Below, in pieces: positions 45,653 to 58,879 of a DNA stretch of 64,000 nucleotides. Both the position numbers and the translations under genes were made by a program. The stretch lies in the NCBI GenBank assembly GCA_025331435.1, contig JAIWNI010000039.1, positions 186,001 to 250,000 of the forward strand, given 5' to 3'. The DNA comes from Choanephora cucurbitarum. Lineage: Eukaryota > Mucoromycota > Mucoromycetes > Mucorales > Choanephoraceae. The notes under the pieces are model-generated. The model had not been told where the DNA came from. It ran no database searches and worked only from the letters and a program-made list of their open reading frames with translations. Each line of letters starts with the position of its first letter. Positions within the stretch are counted from its first letter, which is position 1.

Positions 45653-47322
45653 ATGGCCATTCAACCTAAAAAGGCTGCATTGATTACTGCCGGCGTCACT
45701 GTTGCTGCAGGTCTTGCTTACATCATTTATTTTGATTATCAGAGACGTAACAATCCTACACTCAAGAAAAAAATCAGTAAGTAGATTCACAAGTAACACC
45801 CCGGCTTAACTCATAATCAAACTTCTGTTACAATAGAAAAAGAAAAAATAAAGGCCAAGAAGGAAGTTGAGAAAGCCAAGGAAGCTGTCAAATCGAATGC
45901 ACTTCAGATTATTGAAAGAGTTTTAGCCGCAGCTGACAAGGAAACAATGCCTTCAACACCTGAAGAAAAAGAGAAATATTTTATGGAGAAAGTAGCTGCT
46001 GGTGAAGCTCTCTGCAACAGAGGTAAAGTCGAGAAACCGAGAAAGCAAATTGACAGAGAAAGGAGAGTGGGAATGGAAAGAGAACAAGAAGAGAGAAAGG
46101 TCTTAAATAATTAGACGTGTGTGTATGTGCGTGCGATGTCTTTGCATAAATACTCAAAACTATCATTTGTTTCAGGCGAAGCTTCTTTTAATGAAGCTGT
46201 TCTGCCTTTCTACTTGGCTTTAAAGGTATACCCTGCTCCTATGGAATTGATCATGATTTACCAAAAGACTATTCCTGAACCTGTCTTCCAAATGGTGATC
46301 AATGTGATGGCTGTCGATGTAAGTATCAATTAGAAAGAGATAGCATCAAAACCTAATGATTATGTTAGCAACAAAAACGCCAAAACTTGTTCTATGAACA
46401 ATTCCCACCTAAAGAAACCAATGTTAAGTTGGCTGAATTACCTGCTGGTGTTAACGAAGACGGCAACCCTGTTGTTCGTCGTTCGCTCGCGGCTGACAAA
46501 GATATTGCTGAAGGCGAAACTATCTATTCAGAGCGCCCTTTGGTGTCCGCTTTGTTCCCTGAACTAGAAGGTCAGCATTGTAATCTCTGCCTTAAGCCCC
46601 TTTCAGATGAACAAAGGGTTGAATGTCCTACCTGTGACCTCATCGCATTCTGTAGTCAAGACTGTCTTGACTGTGCCAATGAGGAATATCATAAATATCT
46701 CTGTTCGCACAACAAGAGCCAAGAGATCAAGGAAGCTGATGAGGCCGATGAAAAGAATATTGCTTTGGAGTTCTTTGAAACAAGCAAATCCAATAACAAC
46801 AAGTATCCTTACATGATTGCTCGTTTCTTGTCTGCTATGGTAATTGAAGAACTCAACAAGCAAAAACAACCTGCTTCAAACGAACCTGTATTTGGCGCTT
46901 GGGATCATGTGGATCGTTTCAGATACTTGGAAACACAAGCTAGTGACGAGTCAAAGGCCGAGATCGATATATTAAAGCAAGTGTTGGGCCCTAAGGTTCA
47001 AGGTATCAGTGAATTCTTGTCTGACGATATCTATTTGATGCTCAAGGGGAAGCTTCTTTACAACGCTTATGGTATTCCTGCAACAAGCGAAGTCGATGTA
47101 AAAGAGACAAAAGAACACATGAGAACTATTACTGGTACAGATAACAAGTATATTGGTGCTGGTCTTTACAAGATCTCTACTTACATTGGTCAATCTGAAG
47201 AAGATCCCAACGTCAAGTTGTCATTTGAAAATGACAAACTCTCTATCATTGCTACCAAACATATCATGAAGGATGAAGAGCTTTTGGCCCCTTACACATT
47301 GCCAGTTCCCAAAAAGAACTAA
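45653..47322 (+). CDS. tom20: Tom20 mitochondrial import receptor fused to SET/MYND module
   Basis: Four exons (45653-45776, 45837-46022, 46176-46318 and 46369-47322) join to 468 residues. Residues 1-30 form the outer-membrane anchor (AALITAGVTVAAGLAYIIYF) followed by a charged helix. The Tom20 receptor domain runs to about 165, with GEASFNEAVLPFYLALKVYP, then PAPMELIMIYQKTIPEPVFQ and FYEQFPPKE. It binds presequences of mitochondrial precursors on the cytosolic face. The same last exon continues into a SMYD-like part: GETIYSERPLVSAL, then a MYND zinc finger with all eight ligands (CNLC, CPTC, FCSQDC, EYHKYLC) at about 225-270. A SET-like tail GAGLYKISTYIG...AT....DEELLAPY follows. The NHSC cofactor motif of active SMYD enzymes is replaced by GQSEEDPN, so methyltransferase activity is doubtful. 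The fusion is seen directly; its role is unknown. Confidence 0.92.
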
Positions 47323-47907
47323 TATGTATATTTTTCTTCCTTAATTAGACAATTGTATTGTCTTGTAAATCATAGACGTCTCTTTTTTTTTTTCTAAAAT
47401 AAAATAAAACAAAACCTTTAAAAGTAATGAAAGCAATCCGAAATTTTTTCTTTCATTTTTTTTTCAATGAGGTAGCTAACACAACAGCCTTAATCACGCA
47501 AGCTATTCTCTTTCTATACAGTTTCTTTTTGGTATGATATTGAGACTGCAGCAAATGATGTAGACATTGAATGTTGGTATTTTGAATGAACAGCAGAAGT
47601 AAACCTGCATTTTTATGGCTTTTATAACAGTATCATGAGCTTCTCCAGTAAAAACATCCAGTCTCCATATAGCAACTTTCTTTTGGCGTATTGTTGAACA
47701 TGATGTGATTGCATAGAAGAAAAGAAAAAGATTTATTAACAAAATTAGTATAAATATAAGAAGAAGGGTAATAAACATCAAGCTAAAGAATTAAAAGTAA
47801 GTGAGTAAAGGAGTTTGTGCAGGGTTTAAAGGAATGGTTGCAACCGAACATTTGTCAGTATCTATAGAAAATGCATGTATAGGTTATGGATAGAGTAGTA
47901 AGATATC
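47323..47907. other. Convergent 3' region
   Basis: This lies between the convergent stops of tom20 (+) and ira (-). It is AT-rich with poly-T and A-rich runs near 47390-47460 that fit 3' processing signals. No gene is seen. Confidence 0.5.
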
Positions 47908-50900
47908 TTATTGTTGATCAGTAATGCTGCCAAGCAATTTGCTAGCCAATTTGGCATTGAGTCCGATGTCAGTCTTGAATGCACCAAAGTTAGGATCACA
48001 AAGCGCCGAGAACCTTAAACTCTCAAGTCCCCATCTCTGAGTTCGTTTGTTTGTATTTGAAGCTTGTCCTACAGCATCAAAAGCAGGTTCTGAACAAGCA
48101 GTGAGTAAAATGCATTTAATGGCTTCAACTACTTCTTGGTTCTGACAGTTCATGACCATCTGATTCATCTTGGGCAATAAAGACTCGTATCTGTATATGA
48201 GGATATATATACAAAAAGAAGGAAGGTAAGTATAAGTGCATAGGACAAGCTGTATGTTTTTAATTAGTACTTACACAAGTGCGAACACCTCAGGAACAGT
48301 GACAGCAGCATCAGCCAGAAGGGAATATAAAAACAATTTTTCTGACTCGTTGTCAGAAGTGTTCAACAGAGTCACCAAAAGCGAGACTAACAAGAGAGCA
48401 GTGCTGTTATCAGGAATCTCCAAAAGTCCAAACAACCCCACGCTTGAAACGCCAAAGTCAATACCGCCGAGTTCTGTATCATTTATACCAGCTAAGCGAA
48501 GAAGTTCGCGCAGCGTATCGTCCTTGGACGCAAAGGGTAGTAATCCGGTAAGGTATCCCAAAGTTCTTGCTTCGATAAAACTCTGCTCTACAGGTTGTTT
48601 GCAATCAATTTCTAAAAATGCAGTCATACAATGGAGTACAGTATCTTTGTTCTCAGAATATTTGAATCCCTTGAGCAAGAGAACTGCAATAGCAAAAGAG
48701 AAATAGTTATTAAAGTTTACACCGCAAATGTCATCTAGCTCGCGAGCCACATCTCCTAATTCGGCTCTGGCTTCCAACAAGACATCTTCTATTGAACGAC
48801 TCACAAACAGATTTCTTGCATCCAAAGCACGTAGTACTGACTGCAAGAACTGAACAGCTGTTTGAAAAATAGATGCATGTCCAACTTGCACAAGGGCAAT
48901 AGCCAGCCAGAAAAGTTGCAATAGATACTGAGAATTGGCGGGAAGATGGTCAATGATGTTACTTAGACACATAATGATACTGACAATCAGGCTTGAATCA
49001 GTTTCGTTGAAAATTGCTAAGGCACCTTTGAGAGCGACTAAAATTTGATATATCAAATCGTCATCAACTTCATCTTGAGCCAGACATCCTAACGTGACAA
49101 AAGATCTCGGTTGAATGGCAGGATTGAAATAGAAGGCAGTACTTGTCACCAGGCCCATCCATCTAGCTCTCCACATGTTTGCGATATCTATTGTAGGAGC
49201 ACCAAAGTTTAAAGCATCTAGTAAAAGACGAATAATATGCTGTAACGAAGTCAAATCGATTGCTTCTGCGAAATCGGTAGTAGTTTCCTTGGTAATTGTG
49301 AATGCATTAGCATGTTGCTTTGTCAAACCAAATGATACTCTATTTTTGCTGTCACAAACGTCGTTCAAAACAAAATGAAGCTTCTTGATATTGTCCTCGG
49401 CCAAGGGCACGCCAATAGTACATAGGTTATGAATAGTATTCACTACCAATTCATGAACAGAAGAACGGATCAAAGTAGGACCAGTTACTACAAGAAGTGA
49501 CACAATATGGAAAATTTCGGGAATATGGGGTACAACAGGGCCTGTACTGTTGAAGGAGAGCATCAGGATAAAACGAAGAAGGACGGCGATTTCATCCCAT
49601 GATGCATGTTCAATAAGATGACGGCAAGGCTGAACAGAGGTTTGTTCGATCACTCTTCGCATACGGCTGATAACTTTACCTCTAATAGAAATACTAGACA
49701 TAGTGACAAGTGTATCAGCAATGATTTCTGCTTGTGGAGAGCCAACACCATTTTCAACAGAATATTGAATAAAACAATCAATAACTAGGTTGGCAATTTC
49801 GTCTATCTGACCAAGTGTTTTCCAAACTTTTGTTTGGATATGTTTGTACATCTAAGACAATGAACATATGAGCGGCTATTTCTGATTTGCTGTTCCTGTC
49901 AATTCGATATACTTACTTCTGAACGCTGGACAGTCAAATCAATCAACAACTTAATGACATCCTTTGTCTTAGCAAGATTTTTCTTATGATCGTCAGGCGA
50001 ATGACGAGCATATACCGCCAAGTTGTTCAGCCATGGTGCCATATAATCAAGACATAACTGGCGCATGGAATCGTCGCATTTAAGCAAACCTGTAAGTGCT
50101 TCGTTCAAAAACTCAAGTGTCAAATGCATCTCGGATTGTGCTAGGCTTTCACTGATATTAACTATAAAATTGGAACTGTTCGAAGGAATACAAAGATCTG
50201 TACCAATTGGCGTCAGCATATAAGTATGAGGCTTTGGAAATGTATTTACTCTGTCTAGATACCTTTTGATCTTAATAGCTGATTTCCAGTGTCAAATCTA
50301 AATGCTACACTCAGTGAATAGAGCAGGTTGTAGGCTGTTAATCGAAGGCCAGGGTGTTCGCTGCCAATGTTCACAAGTGCCATGTTAAGCAGTCTGCCTG
50401 GAACATCGTTTGGTCGAATCACACGCTCACTTATAGATGAGGGTTGTGAGCTTTCATAGCGCTGTTTAGTTTGACGCAAAAGCTTATAAAGGAAGAGAGG
50501 AAATTTCTAGTTAGAAAAATACAAATAGCAAAAGAAGGACATTTTTACCTGTACTAGCATATCGCGCTTTGCAGTAGACAATATCATGATTGACTTTCCT
50601 TTGTCATATTTGATAGACACCTCTCCTCCATTTTCAGGTTTGGAAGAAGGCAATGGAATGATGTCAGAAATATCAGATATGTGAAGCACATCTCGATACA
50701 CAGTAATTAGATTGTTGATAATTTCTTGCTTCTTAACCTACATAATGAAATACTGGCTTTAGCAATGCTTAAAATATGATTGCAGTTGGTTTTTGCTTTC
50801 TTACTGTAACAATTTGGATATGTTCCTCGCCAATCTTTACTGTGACAGGTAATGAAGATTTGAGATTTGAGATTCTTGAAACTGGAGAAATTGTGGTATA

Positions 50901-53900
50901 GTTCTCTCGTTCCATATCCACTATACGTATCATATAACTTAGATTTTCTGGTTCCTTGTTGTACCAGATATTGACTTACTTGTTTGTTTCGGAAGTTTGA
51001 TTTGATTAGGTGCAATCACCTCAGAAAGCTCAGCTAGCGATGTATGAAACTTGGCTCTCTTCACAAGCTTGTTTACAATATCACGGGGCAGTTGACGAAT
51101 TCGCTTAGCCATAAATATAGTAGGATTATATAAATGGAGTGTCACTAGATAGTCGTTCATCTCACTGAGAACAAGCTGAAAGAACTGTGTAAAAAAGTTA
51201 ATAGGGATTGATCGACTTGAAGTGAACTCGGTAAGATCGAACAAGAATTCAAAGGGCTGATTGAGATAGGGCTCCATAATCTTCAAATGACATGAGAATA
51301 GGAAAGAAGAAAATCAAGTTAGTTAAGCTGAAGGGTTTCGTTCATAAGTATATACATACTCGCAACATATAGTAGGTCAGCAATTCATAGTCGGTTTCCT
51401 CTACATCAAGGTCACGGCATATCATGTAAAAGACAGGTCTACCATCTTTTGATGGACCACCTAGATAGAACATGTTGGAGCCATTGATGGACGAGACATC
51501 ACGATGTCCATTACGCCGCATAAGTTCATTATACACGTGGCTACTGTTAGCGACAGTATAGTTGCGAGTGTATGACGGGTTGGAAGAGGAAATTTCAGCA
51601 GGTGTGCCCAATTGGGCTAACAAGCTTGATAAACGATCAAGCGTACGCTTCCAATTCAACAACGATTGCGTTTGGTCATCCGAAGAACTTTTGATTAATC
51701 GCCGAGTAGTCAAGTCTCGAGACATACGCTCCAAGTTATCGTAAAGATATTTGTGAAGACGAACATAACCAGATTGATCCATACGGAAAGTAGCTGCAGT
51801 GCTGTCAGCCATATCAGCTGGCACAACAGAGATAGCTCTCAAAAAGCTAGTGACCTTATATATATTGCTCGTCAAAAAATCGTTTAACACAATCATGTGT
51901 GTTTCTTTTGAGCCGAACAAAACATTGTTAGCTAGATTTTGCATGATACGTGTTGCCTGTAAAAGGATTTTTCGAACATTTATATTCCTGGGCAAAGCCT
52001 GTTTTGAAAAGCCCGCTTGTTCAGGAGTTAGGATAGCAGGACCAAACAATCTAAGAAACACAAAGCCTCCCACAGCTGTAGATTTAGCTTCTGGGAAGCG
52101 AGAAGAGACCGCTTCAGTAATCAAGGCCAATTCTTCTCGGAAAGCTCTACATCAATTGCATTAGCTATTGGTAACTTGTTTCTGTTCTAAAGCTACTCAT
52201 ACTTAGGTGCATTGTTAACAGAATTACAGATGGCGTCCAAAAATATTTCTGTTGCTCTGACAACGTTCTTCTTATTCTTTGCGATTTCTTCGTTTGGACT
52301 GATTTTTGTGGGATCAAGTTCCCATGTCAATTGGTCATCAGGTAATGCGTTGATTGCTTCCATTGCAGGCTGTAAGGTGATACGGATATAGTCCAAGCAC
52401 GATAGTTTTGCAAAAATAGACAGAATACGAGTTGCCATTGTGGTACCTCTAAATAAGGTTGCTTCTTGTTCTACAGAATGAAATTATGTTAAATACTAAT
52501 TTGAAACACAGTTTGTGTCATTCAGAAGCTTTTTGTACTTGCCTGTCATTGAGATCTCTCTTTGTACGACAGCTCTTAAAAGAGGCATGACTTTTGAGCG
52601 GGACTCAAAGCAAATTAACAGAACCTCTGCAACATCTGTGGTGTCAGGAGATGGGCATACTTCGCACAGCGACATAACAATATCCATATCTGAATCCACA
52701 AGCATCTAAGCACGATAAAGGAGATGGGTTAGTCAGATCTGAAGATGTTAGGTAAATGCTCCAAAAATACTATACATCAATGAGTTTTTCGTATCTGTCT
52801 ATCATAACATCTTCTGCTAGCGTTTCAAATTCTGTACCGTGATCCAAAATATTGGTAAGCACTTGCATGAACGCCTTCCGGGTTTCATGGTCTTCATCAT
52901 AAGCCATAGATAAAGAGTACTTTAGACCTGCATCAACGTTTGCGCTAAGTAAGCGCGACATAGCAAGGATGGTGAGTTCCTTCAAATGACCTATATCAGC
53001 ATAAGAATCTGAAGTTGATGCATTCGTACTTCCTGATGCTACAGGCTTGAAAGATGAGTCTCTGGGACTCAAGAGTTGTGAGCTGACAGGCCCACTGACA
53101 GTAGGCTTACTAATATCTCGTTCGCTTTGTTTGTAACGATCCAACAGCTTGCGAAAGAAAGAGAAGTATTTGAGAAACATTTTGCTTTTGATTCGAACAA
53201 TTTCTTCTGGTCGCACTGCTTCAGGTGGTTGAAGAGGAAGTTGTTTAAGTAAACTGACAATTGCTTTTAAGCATGCTTGGTCGAGATCTTTTTGAAGTCT
53301 GTCTACATGCTGGCCTACTTCAGCAGGCTTTAGTTGCAGAGAGGAAAAAATCAATTAACAACAAAGCCAAAAGAGAACAAAAGCAATTCATATCACTTAC
53401 CGTCATGAAATCACTTGTCCATTCAACGATAATCTCTAATAGTTTGTTTCGAAGTCGCATTTCGTCTTGGATGATAATTTGTTCCTTCTTTTGCATAATT
53501 GCCTCAATAAAGAAGCACATCTTGATCTTGATACGCATTGTAATATAAGTATTAGGAAGGCCGTTTAAATAGTTAGCAGCCTTATTCATTAGTACACCAA
53601 AATCGACATTCAATAGACAATCGCTAGGATTGACAAGTCGGTCAAGAATCAATCTCAAAGAAAGAACAGTTTGTTCAACAAACAGCTTGTTTTGAGGACT
53701 ACGAATAGCTTCACCATTAGAGTTAAAGCATCTTCCCATATAAATATCAAAATGCCGGAACAGGCTGACATAAAGTGCTGGTGACAAGTCGTTACCAATA
53801 ATATCTTTGATACCTTCACGTAAGCGCACATTGTCACAAACAAGCAGGTCTACCATGTCGCTTACAAAGCGATCAACCATCATAGCCGGCTCACTTGAAG

Positions 53901-56900
53901 ATATTCTTCGCGAGTGCTCCATAATTGAATTGGTCTTTTTAGCATTTCTTGACTCTAATAAACAACATCCACCGAGAGCGGCAAGAAAACCAGTATAGTT
54001 TTGCCATTCGGCTGCCTTTTCTTCAAAAAATTCAGGGCTTGGTTGGGGTTTAGGAGAACTAATGACTAAAGTAGAATTGCTACTGCCATTTCGAGTCATT
54101 TTGTCACCTCCGGTACGTGCCAAGGGAAGCTTCTTACTGTTGCTGTTATTGAGACTGGTTGAATTGGTGTTTGTTATGGTTACCAAGCCTCCATGAGGAG
54201 TGCTTGACATACTGGATTGAATAGCGCTGTTTTCCAAATGATCATCTTCAATTGTATCGTCAGGGATTCGGTTAATTAATACGGTCAATTGTTTCCAACG
54301 ATTCCATGCTTCTTCCCAGGCAGCCATGTTTCCTGGAGTTTGCTCAGGAAACATTCGAATAAACTTTCTAATTTTCTTTTGTTGAGCTTTGCGACCAACG
54401 AAACGAGAGTCGTCAGCAGATAAACCCTCATACACTTTGATATTGCTGTACATGGACAATGAGTAAGCTTGCTCATCATCACTTAAATTGATCATCCTAG
54501 CCTCTTTACAGATAGAACCAATACATCTTAAGGCTTCGTCGCATACTTCCTTGTTAGGGGAACACAACGAAATTAGCACAGCGATTTCAATTGCGATAGC
54601 TGCCTGCAGCCGTTCTCGCAAATTGTAGACACTGTTTGGTAGAATTTCCTATTGATAACAAAGAACATAGCTTTAGTTTAATGCTGAGCTAGGATATAAG
54701 CATAAATATAGTTGTACGTTACCTTTTTGGACTTGAGGAATGCATATCGAGCCTTGAAAAGTGTAACCGCAAATTGCAGCAAAGTTTTGTGGTAATCCTC
54801 ATTTGATCTGGCATCCAAAATCTGTTTGGAAATATTAAGGACGACAGGTGCACCAACTTTTCCAAAATTGTACACATAATTGTCGCCTGGACCCCAATGA
54901 GGAATAATATCCACATGATGCATTTTAAGCAGCAAATCCAATGAGTCTTGTCGAATGCGTTGTATAGGATGTTGAATCAATGAAGCAAGTGCAGACATGA
55001 ATGCTATGTTTTGATCAAGGCGATCGTCATCGTCACCAAGTAATGCCAAAGATGGTTCTAGGTGGAACAATTCTAGCATGTCAAGTAGCAATTCAGCTCT
55101 ATTCAAATATGCTGCAGATGTATCCTTTCTTTTGCTGATCACTCCATTGGTCAACTCGTTATTGACTGCTTGGAAAAACAGTGTACGAAGAGGTGTACAC
55201 AAACCATTGTACATAGATGAAATCGTAGGATTCCAGGCCAGATTGTTTTCATCTTGGGCAATAATCAAACATACTTTGACTAGTGCCATCTTAAATCTTA
55301 TATGAACCTTACTATGAACGCAAGAAGGTATGATGTTCTTCAAGGTATCCTCAGGACGGAGACGAAGGCGAGAAAGTAGAAAGTCTGTAGTAAGTTTTTG
55401 TTGATCAATCGTGTAACCTGACATGTTCAAAGTAGAATCGGAATTTGAAGATCTTGTAAAATCCCAAACCTTGTCTTTCAGCTCTGCTTGTACATCAGCA
55501 GCAATAGATCGAAGTACACTATCGTTGTCAGGTGGAACAAAGGTAGCTGCTTTGCAGAGATCTACATAGCAAACAGCAGCTATGTCTACGTTCCTTGTTG
55601 TTTGAAGCGATTTTCGAAGTAAACTGAGAAAATTGGCTCTTCTGTTATGAGTAGGTGCTGTATCCAAGAATGCTTGCATCAATAATTCAGGCGATAGGGA
55701 AAGTAAAATTGTTTGAAGTGGCCAGAGAATAGCTCTTTTCCTCGGGTTGTCAGCTGTCGAATTACACATATCAAACAATACTTCAGATCCTGAAAGTGAA
55801 CGCCCAACACCAGCACAGACTTCTGCATATTCCATGGGGAGTTCCTCAATCCATTTCCAAATAGCTCTACGAATCATTTTGGAAAACAAAAGTTTTCCTT
55901 CATGTCTCATATGAAGGTAATATGGACTCAATTCTAGTGGTGTAATATGCAAAGGCCACAAGTATAAGTGTACAATTCAATGTTTTAAAAAAATCGAATT
56001 CTGATTTACCTGTGAAAATAGCAAACAGCCTATCTCTTGTTAGACAGCTACTACCCAACATACGGATTTCCGAAGGAATTTCTTCTGAAGACGCATTGAT
56101 CGAGTCCAAGCTAATGATCGCATTTTTGATCTTTGCATAGCATGCTTCCCAATTACTAGCACTAATATAGTACAAGACTTTTGAGACTTCTTTGTACACA
56201 TCAGACAGCAGGCTAAATCTAATTTGTTCAGGTGAATATCCACTTTCGTTTTCGCCATAGTCAATGAAAGATGGGGGATTTCTGCCAGTAGCTATATTTG
56301 TAGATTCCTCCAGTGAGTGATATTGAGATACATATCGTCCAAGTAGCATCAAGAGAAATGAAACTAAGGCGGCATCGAGAGGGGGAAGAACATTTCGTGA
56401 CAGGTTAAATGGTGTGTCAGGATTTTTTTGTGCTTCTAATTCTCGGCAATGTTGCCAATGGTGTTGTGTACATGCAGATAGTAAGCGTAGAATAAACAAT
56501 TCAGATTGCATAATATCAACAGAGACACTCTGCTCATACAATTGATGGCCCTACTCGCATAATACATTAAAGCTTTGCCGAAGATTTACATTGTTTTTGT
56601 TACCTTTGACATACTCTCCAAGACATAGCCTAAAGAATTAGCAATAGTTGATAGCTTGAACTTAGATAATTCAACGATCGCAGCCACTATAATATATATA
56701 GCAATCAAAAGAAAGGCGGTTATTGACTTATTTGACTATAACGTTTTACTGCTGAGCAAACTTTGGTCATTGTATTACCTGTTTGTTTTACAATTGGATC
56801 TTGCTCTACTGTATCGAGTTTTCGTCCACTTTTGTACGGTAGCTATACAAATCATAAATGTTAATTTGAAGTGTACTGTTGTCTGGCTCAGAACTTACTC

Positions 56901-56952
56901 GGACAGAAACTCGATGAACGAGATTCCCAATGAGCTTTGCACTTGTCCTCAT
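47908..56952 (-). CDS. ira1: IRA/neurofibromin-type Ras GTPase-activating protein
   Basis: The protein switches off Ras by stimulating GTP hydrolysis, which lowers cAMP/PKA signalling in fungi. About 17 exons give an estimated 2,700 residues, in the range of Ira2 and human NF1. The start at 56952 (MRTSAKLIGNLVHRVSVRLP) has a short exon joined in phase to PYKSGRKLDTVEQDPIVKQT. A long helical N-terminal region follows. The GAP-related domain has the arginine finger in TLFRGTTMATRIL (about 52455) and FLRLFGPAILTP, the FLR..GPA form I associate with fungal IRA proteins. A SEC14/CRAL-TRIO-like module (GRPVFYMICRDLD ... MEPYLNQPFEFLFDL) and PH-like region follow, as in NF1. The tail runs to ASKLLGSITDQQ. 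Some splice points are approximate. Family identity is firm; ortholog naming to Ira1 versus Ira2 is not meaningful here. Confidence 0.95.
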
Positions 56953-57859
56953 TTGACTTCAAGTCGAACTTTCTTCTCTAGTTGAATGAGAAGTGGCTGG
57001 CGTAATATAGTTTTAAGAAAAAGAATAGGTATAAATAAATATACACAAATAATTATGTTTTAGAAAGCGAAAGAAAGAAGGAAAGCACAAAATACAAAGA
57101 AAAAGAGCAAATAGGAGAAGGCGTTACAATACGTTCCAAAAAGGAAAGAAACACAGTTGATTGATGATAGAATCACAAAGTTACTGTTTTCATCGCAAAG
57201 TCTAATAGCCAATTCAAGGTGCGACTTTTAGAGACACGAAATAGATACTTCTAATTAGGCAGATTTTTCTTTTATAGTAGTGACTACAAATTGTGTAACG
57301 CACAGCATCAGAAGAGACGATCCACATTATGACTAAAGAAGCTGTCCGTGCCATATCTTTTTATTGCAGTCTATATCTCGAAGCAATGGCGCCAATAAGT
57401 TATAAATAATCGATGTAGTACACACTTTAGAAAAAAATCTTTACTAAATTTATCAAGGTATTATTTAGCGGGGTTATTCGATCGCAAAAGCTTTTATTTT
57501 TATACCCATACCTAGTGACAAGGTTAATTGGGAAGTTTTGGGTATATATCCTAGCACTAAAGATCGAATTTCAAAGCAAAAAAGCGCATCTAACGCAACA
57601 GCGATTCTAAAACAGAAAAAACAATTAGGAGGTACTATAAAGCGTATGCATTTTTCTTCGGACGCCAACTAAAAACTATCTGTCTAGTCTCAGCCAATTT
57701 TTTGAATTTGAATACAGTTGTGTCTTATAAAACACACACACACAGTCAACCTTTTTTATATTCAATCACGAAACATTATTACCGATTCATTTTTCACATT
57801 TTAATGACCTCCTGTGAAGATAAAAGTTAGTGTGGTTGATCTTAAACAGCAGGCTCGCA
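56953..57859. other. IRA promoter region and spacer
   Basis: This holds the leader and promoter of the IRA gene, then AT-rich spacer with a CA repeat near 57732-57743. I see no gene. Confidence 0.45.
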
Positions 57860-58006
57860 ACATGAGCGGTCTGCTCAGCAATCGTCTAAGGTATACGGGC
57901 CGCTCATGTAGGAGAGGACAGATGAACCTGTGCTTAGAGCCATTAAGAGAACAATAGAAACACTGTCGCTCTCAATGAAAGTTGTTAAGTGAAACTTTGA
58001 AGCGAC
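57860..58006. other. Possible structured non-coding RNA or hairpin cluster
   Basis: In a GC-richer patch of an AT-rich spacer, ACATGAGCGG (57860-57869) pairs perfectly with CCGCTCATGT (57900-57909) around a 30-base loop. A second nested hairpin pairs GTCGCT (57965-57970) with AGCGAC (58001-58006) and, inside it, AAAGTT with AACTTT. A small ACAG...CTGT hairpin lies between them. No protein frame covers the region. It does not match U1-U6, 5S, SRP or RNase P RNA signatures I know. Confidence 0.3.
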
Positions 58007-58879
58007 GATGGTTATTACGATACCCATATAAATCATCTTAGGCGATGACTCCTAATCTAACGAGAATTTTACATGTAAAAGAAGTCTTTTTTTTTTGCCA
58101 TCTTTTCTCTTTGCATTAGTTCATTGAACCAGAGGTTTTCTTTAATAATTAATTGTAAGGTCTCTAAAACCAGCTGTTACAGACACTTCAAACGAATTGT
58201 AATACACTGATCTCGCAAAACATTCTAGATTATATTTGACAAGAATATAAATTCTTTGTAGGTCCTAAAGCAGTTGTTGAATATTTCGAATTTTGTGATA
58301 TAGTATAGGTTGCGAGGTCAACAACAAAGGTATGAAAGCTCATAGTTAGGCCTTAGTGCTATTGCCTAAAAAAACAAGCAAAGCTTCTTTGGAAAAGAAC
58401 ATCAGTTTGTTATGCTTCAAAAGCATCGGTAGTTCAGATGTTTGTAAATCATCTTTCTATGAGGTTAACATTTAAAAGGCAAATTATTGTGTCACCATAA
58501 AACATGTTAATAGCTGAAAAATCATTGTATGATATATTTTCATTCATTGTGTCTGAGCGCAATGTAGATACCGATAAATCCCCTTTACTCCAAAAAAGGC
58601 AGTAATACTGACTTTTTTTCTGAGGAAAAAAGCACAAACAACACACTTCTTTCTGAATTCTCGTGCGTCCATCGGATTTTATTCGGGTTCATGCCTATAT
58701 CTGCAAAATAGTGATGACTCAAATATAGAGCTGTCAAAGAATTATTACTTTTTACTACATAGCGTGTTTCAAATCTGGGTACAAAGCAACTTGCATCTCC
58801 TGTCCTACTCGAGTTCCTAATTTGCGGACTTTTTTATTATTGGTTTTTTAAACTGGACTTGCGCATCAAAAACAAAATA
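58007..58879. other. Intergenic spacer
   Basis: AT-rich sequence leading to the Tc1-like relic. I see no supported gene or RNA. Confidence 0.45.
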
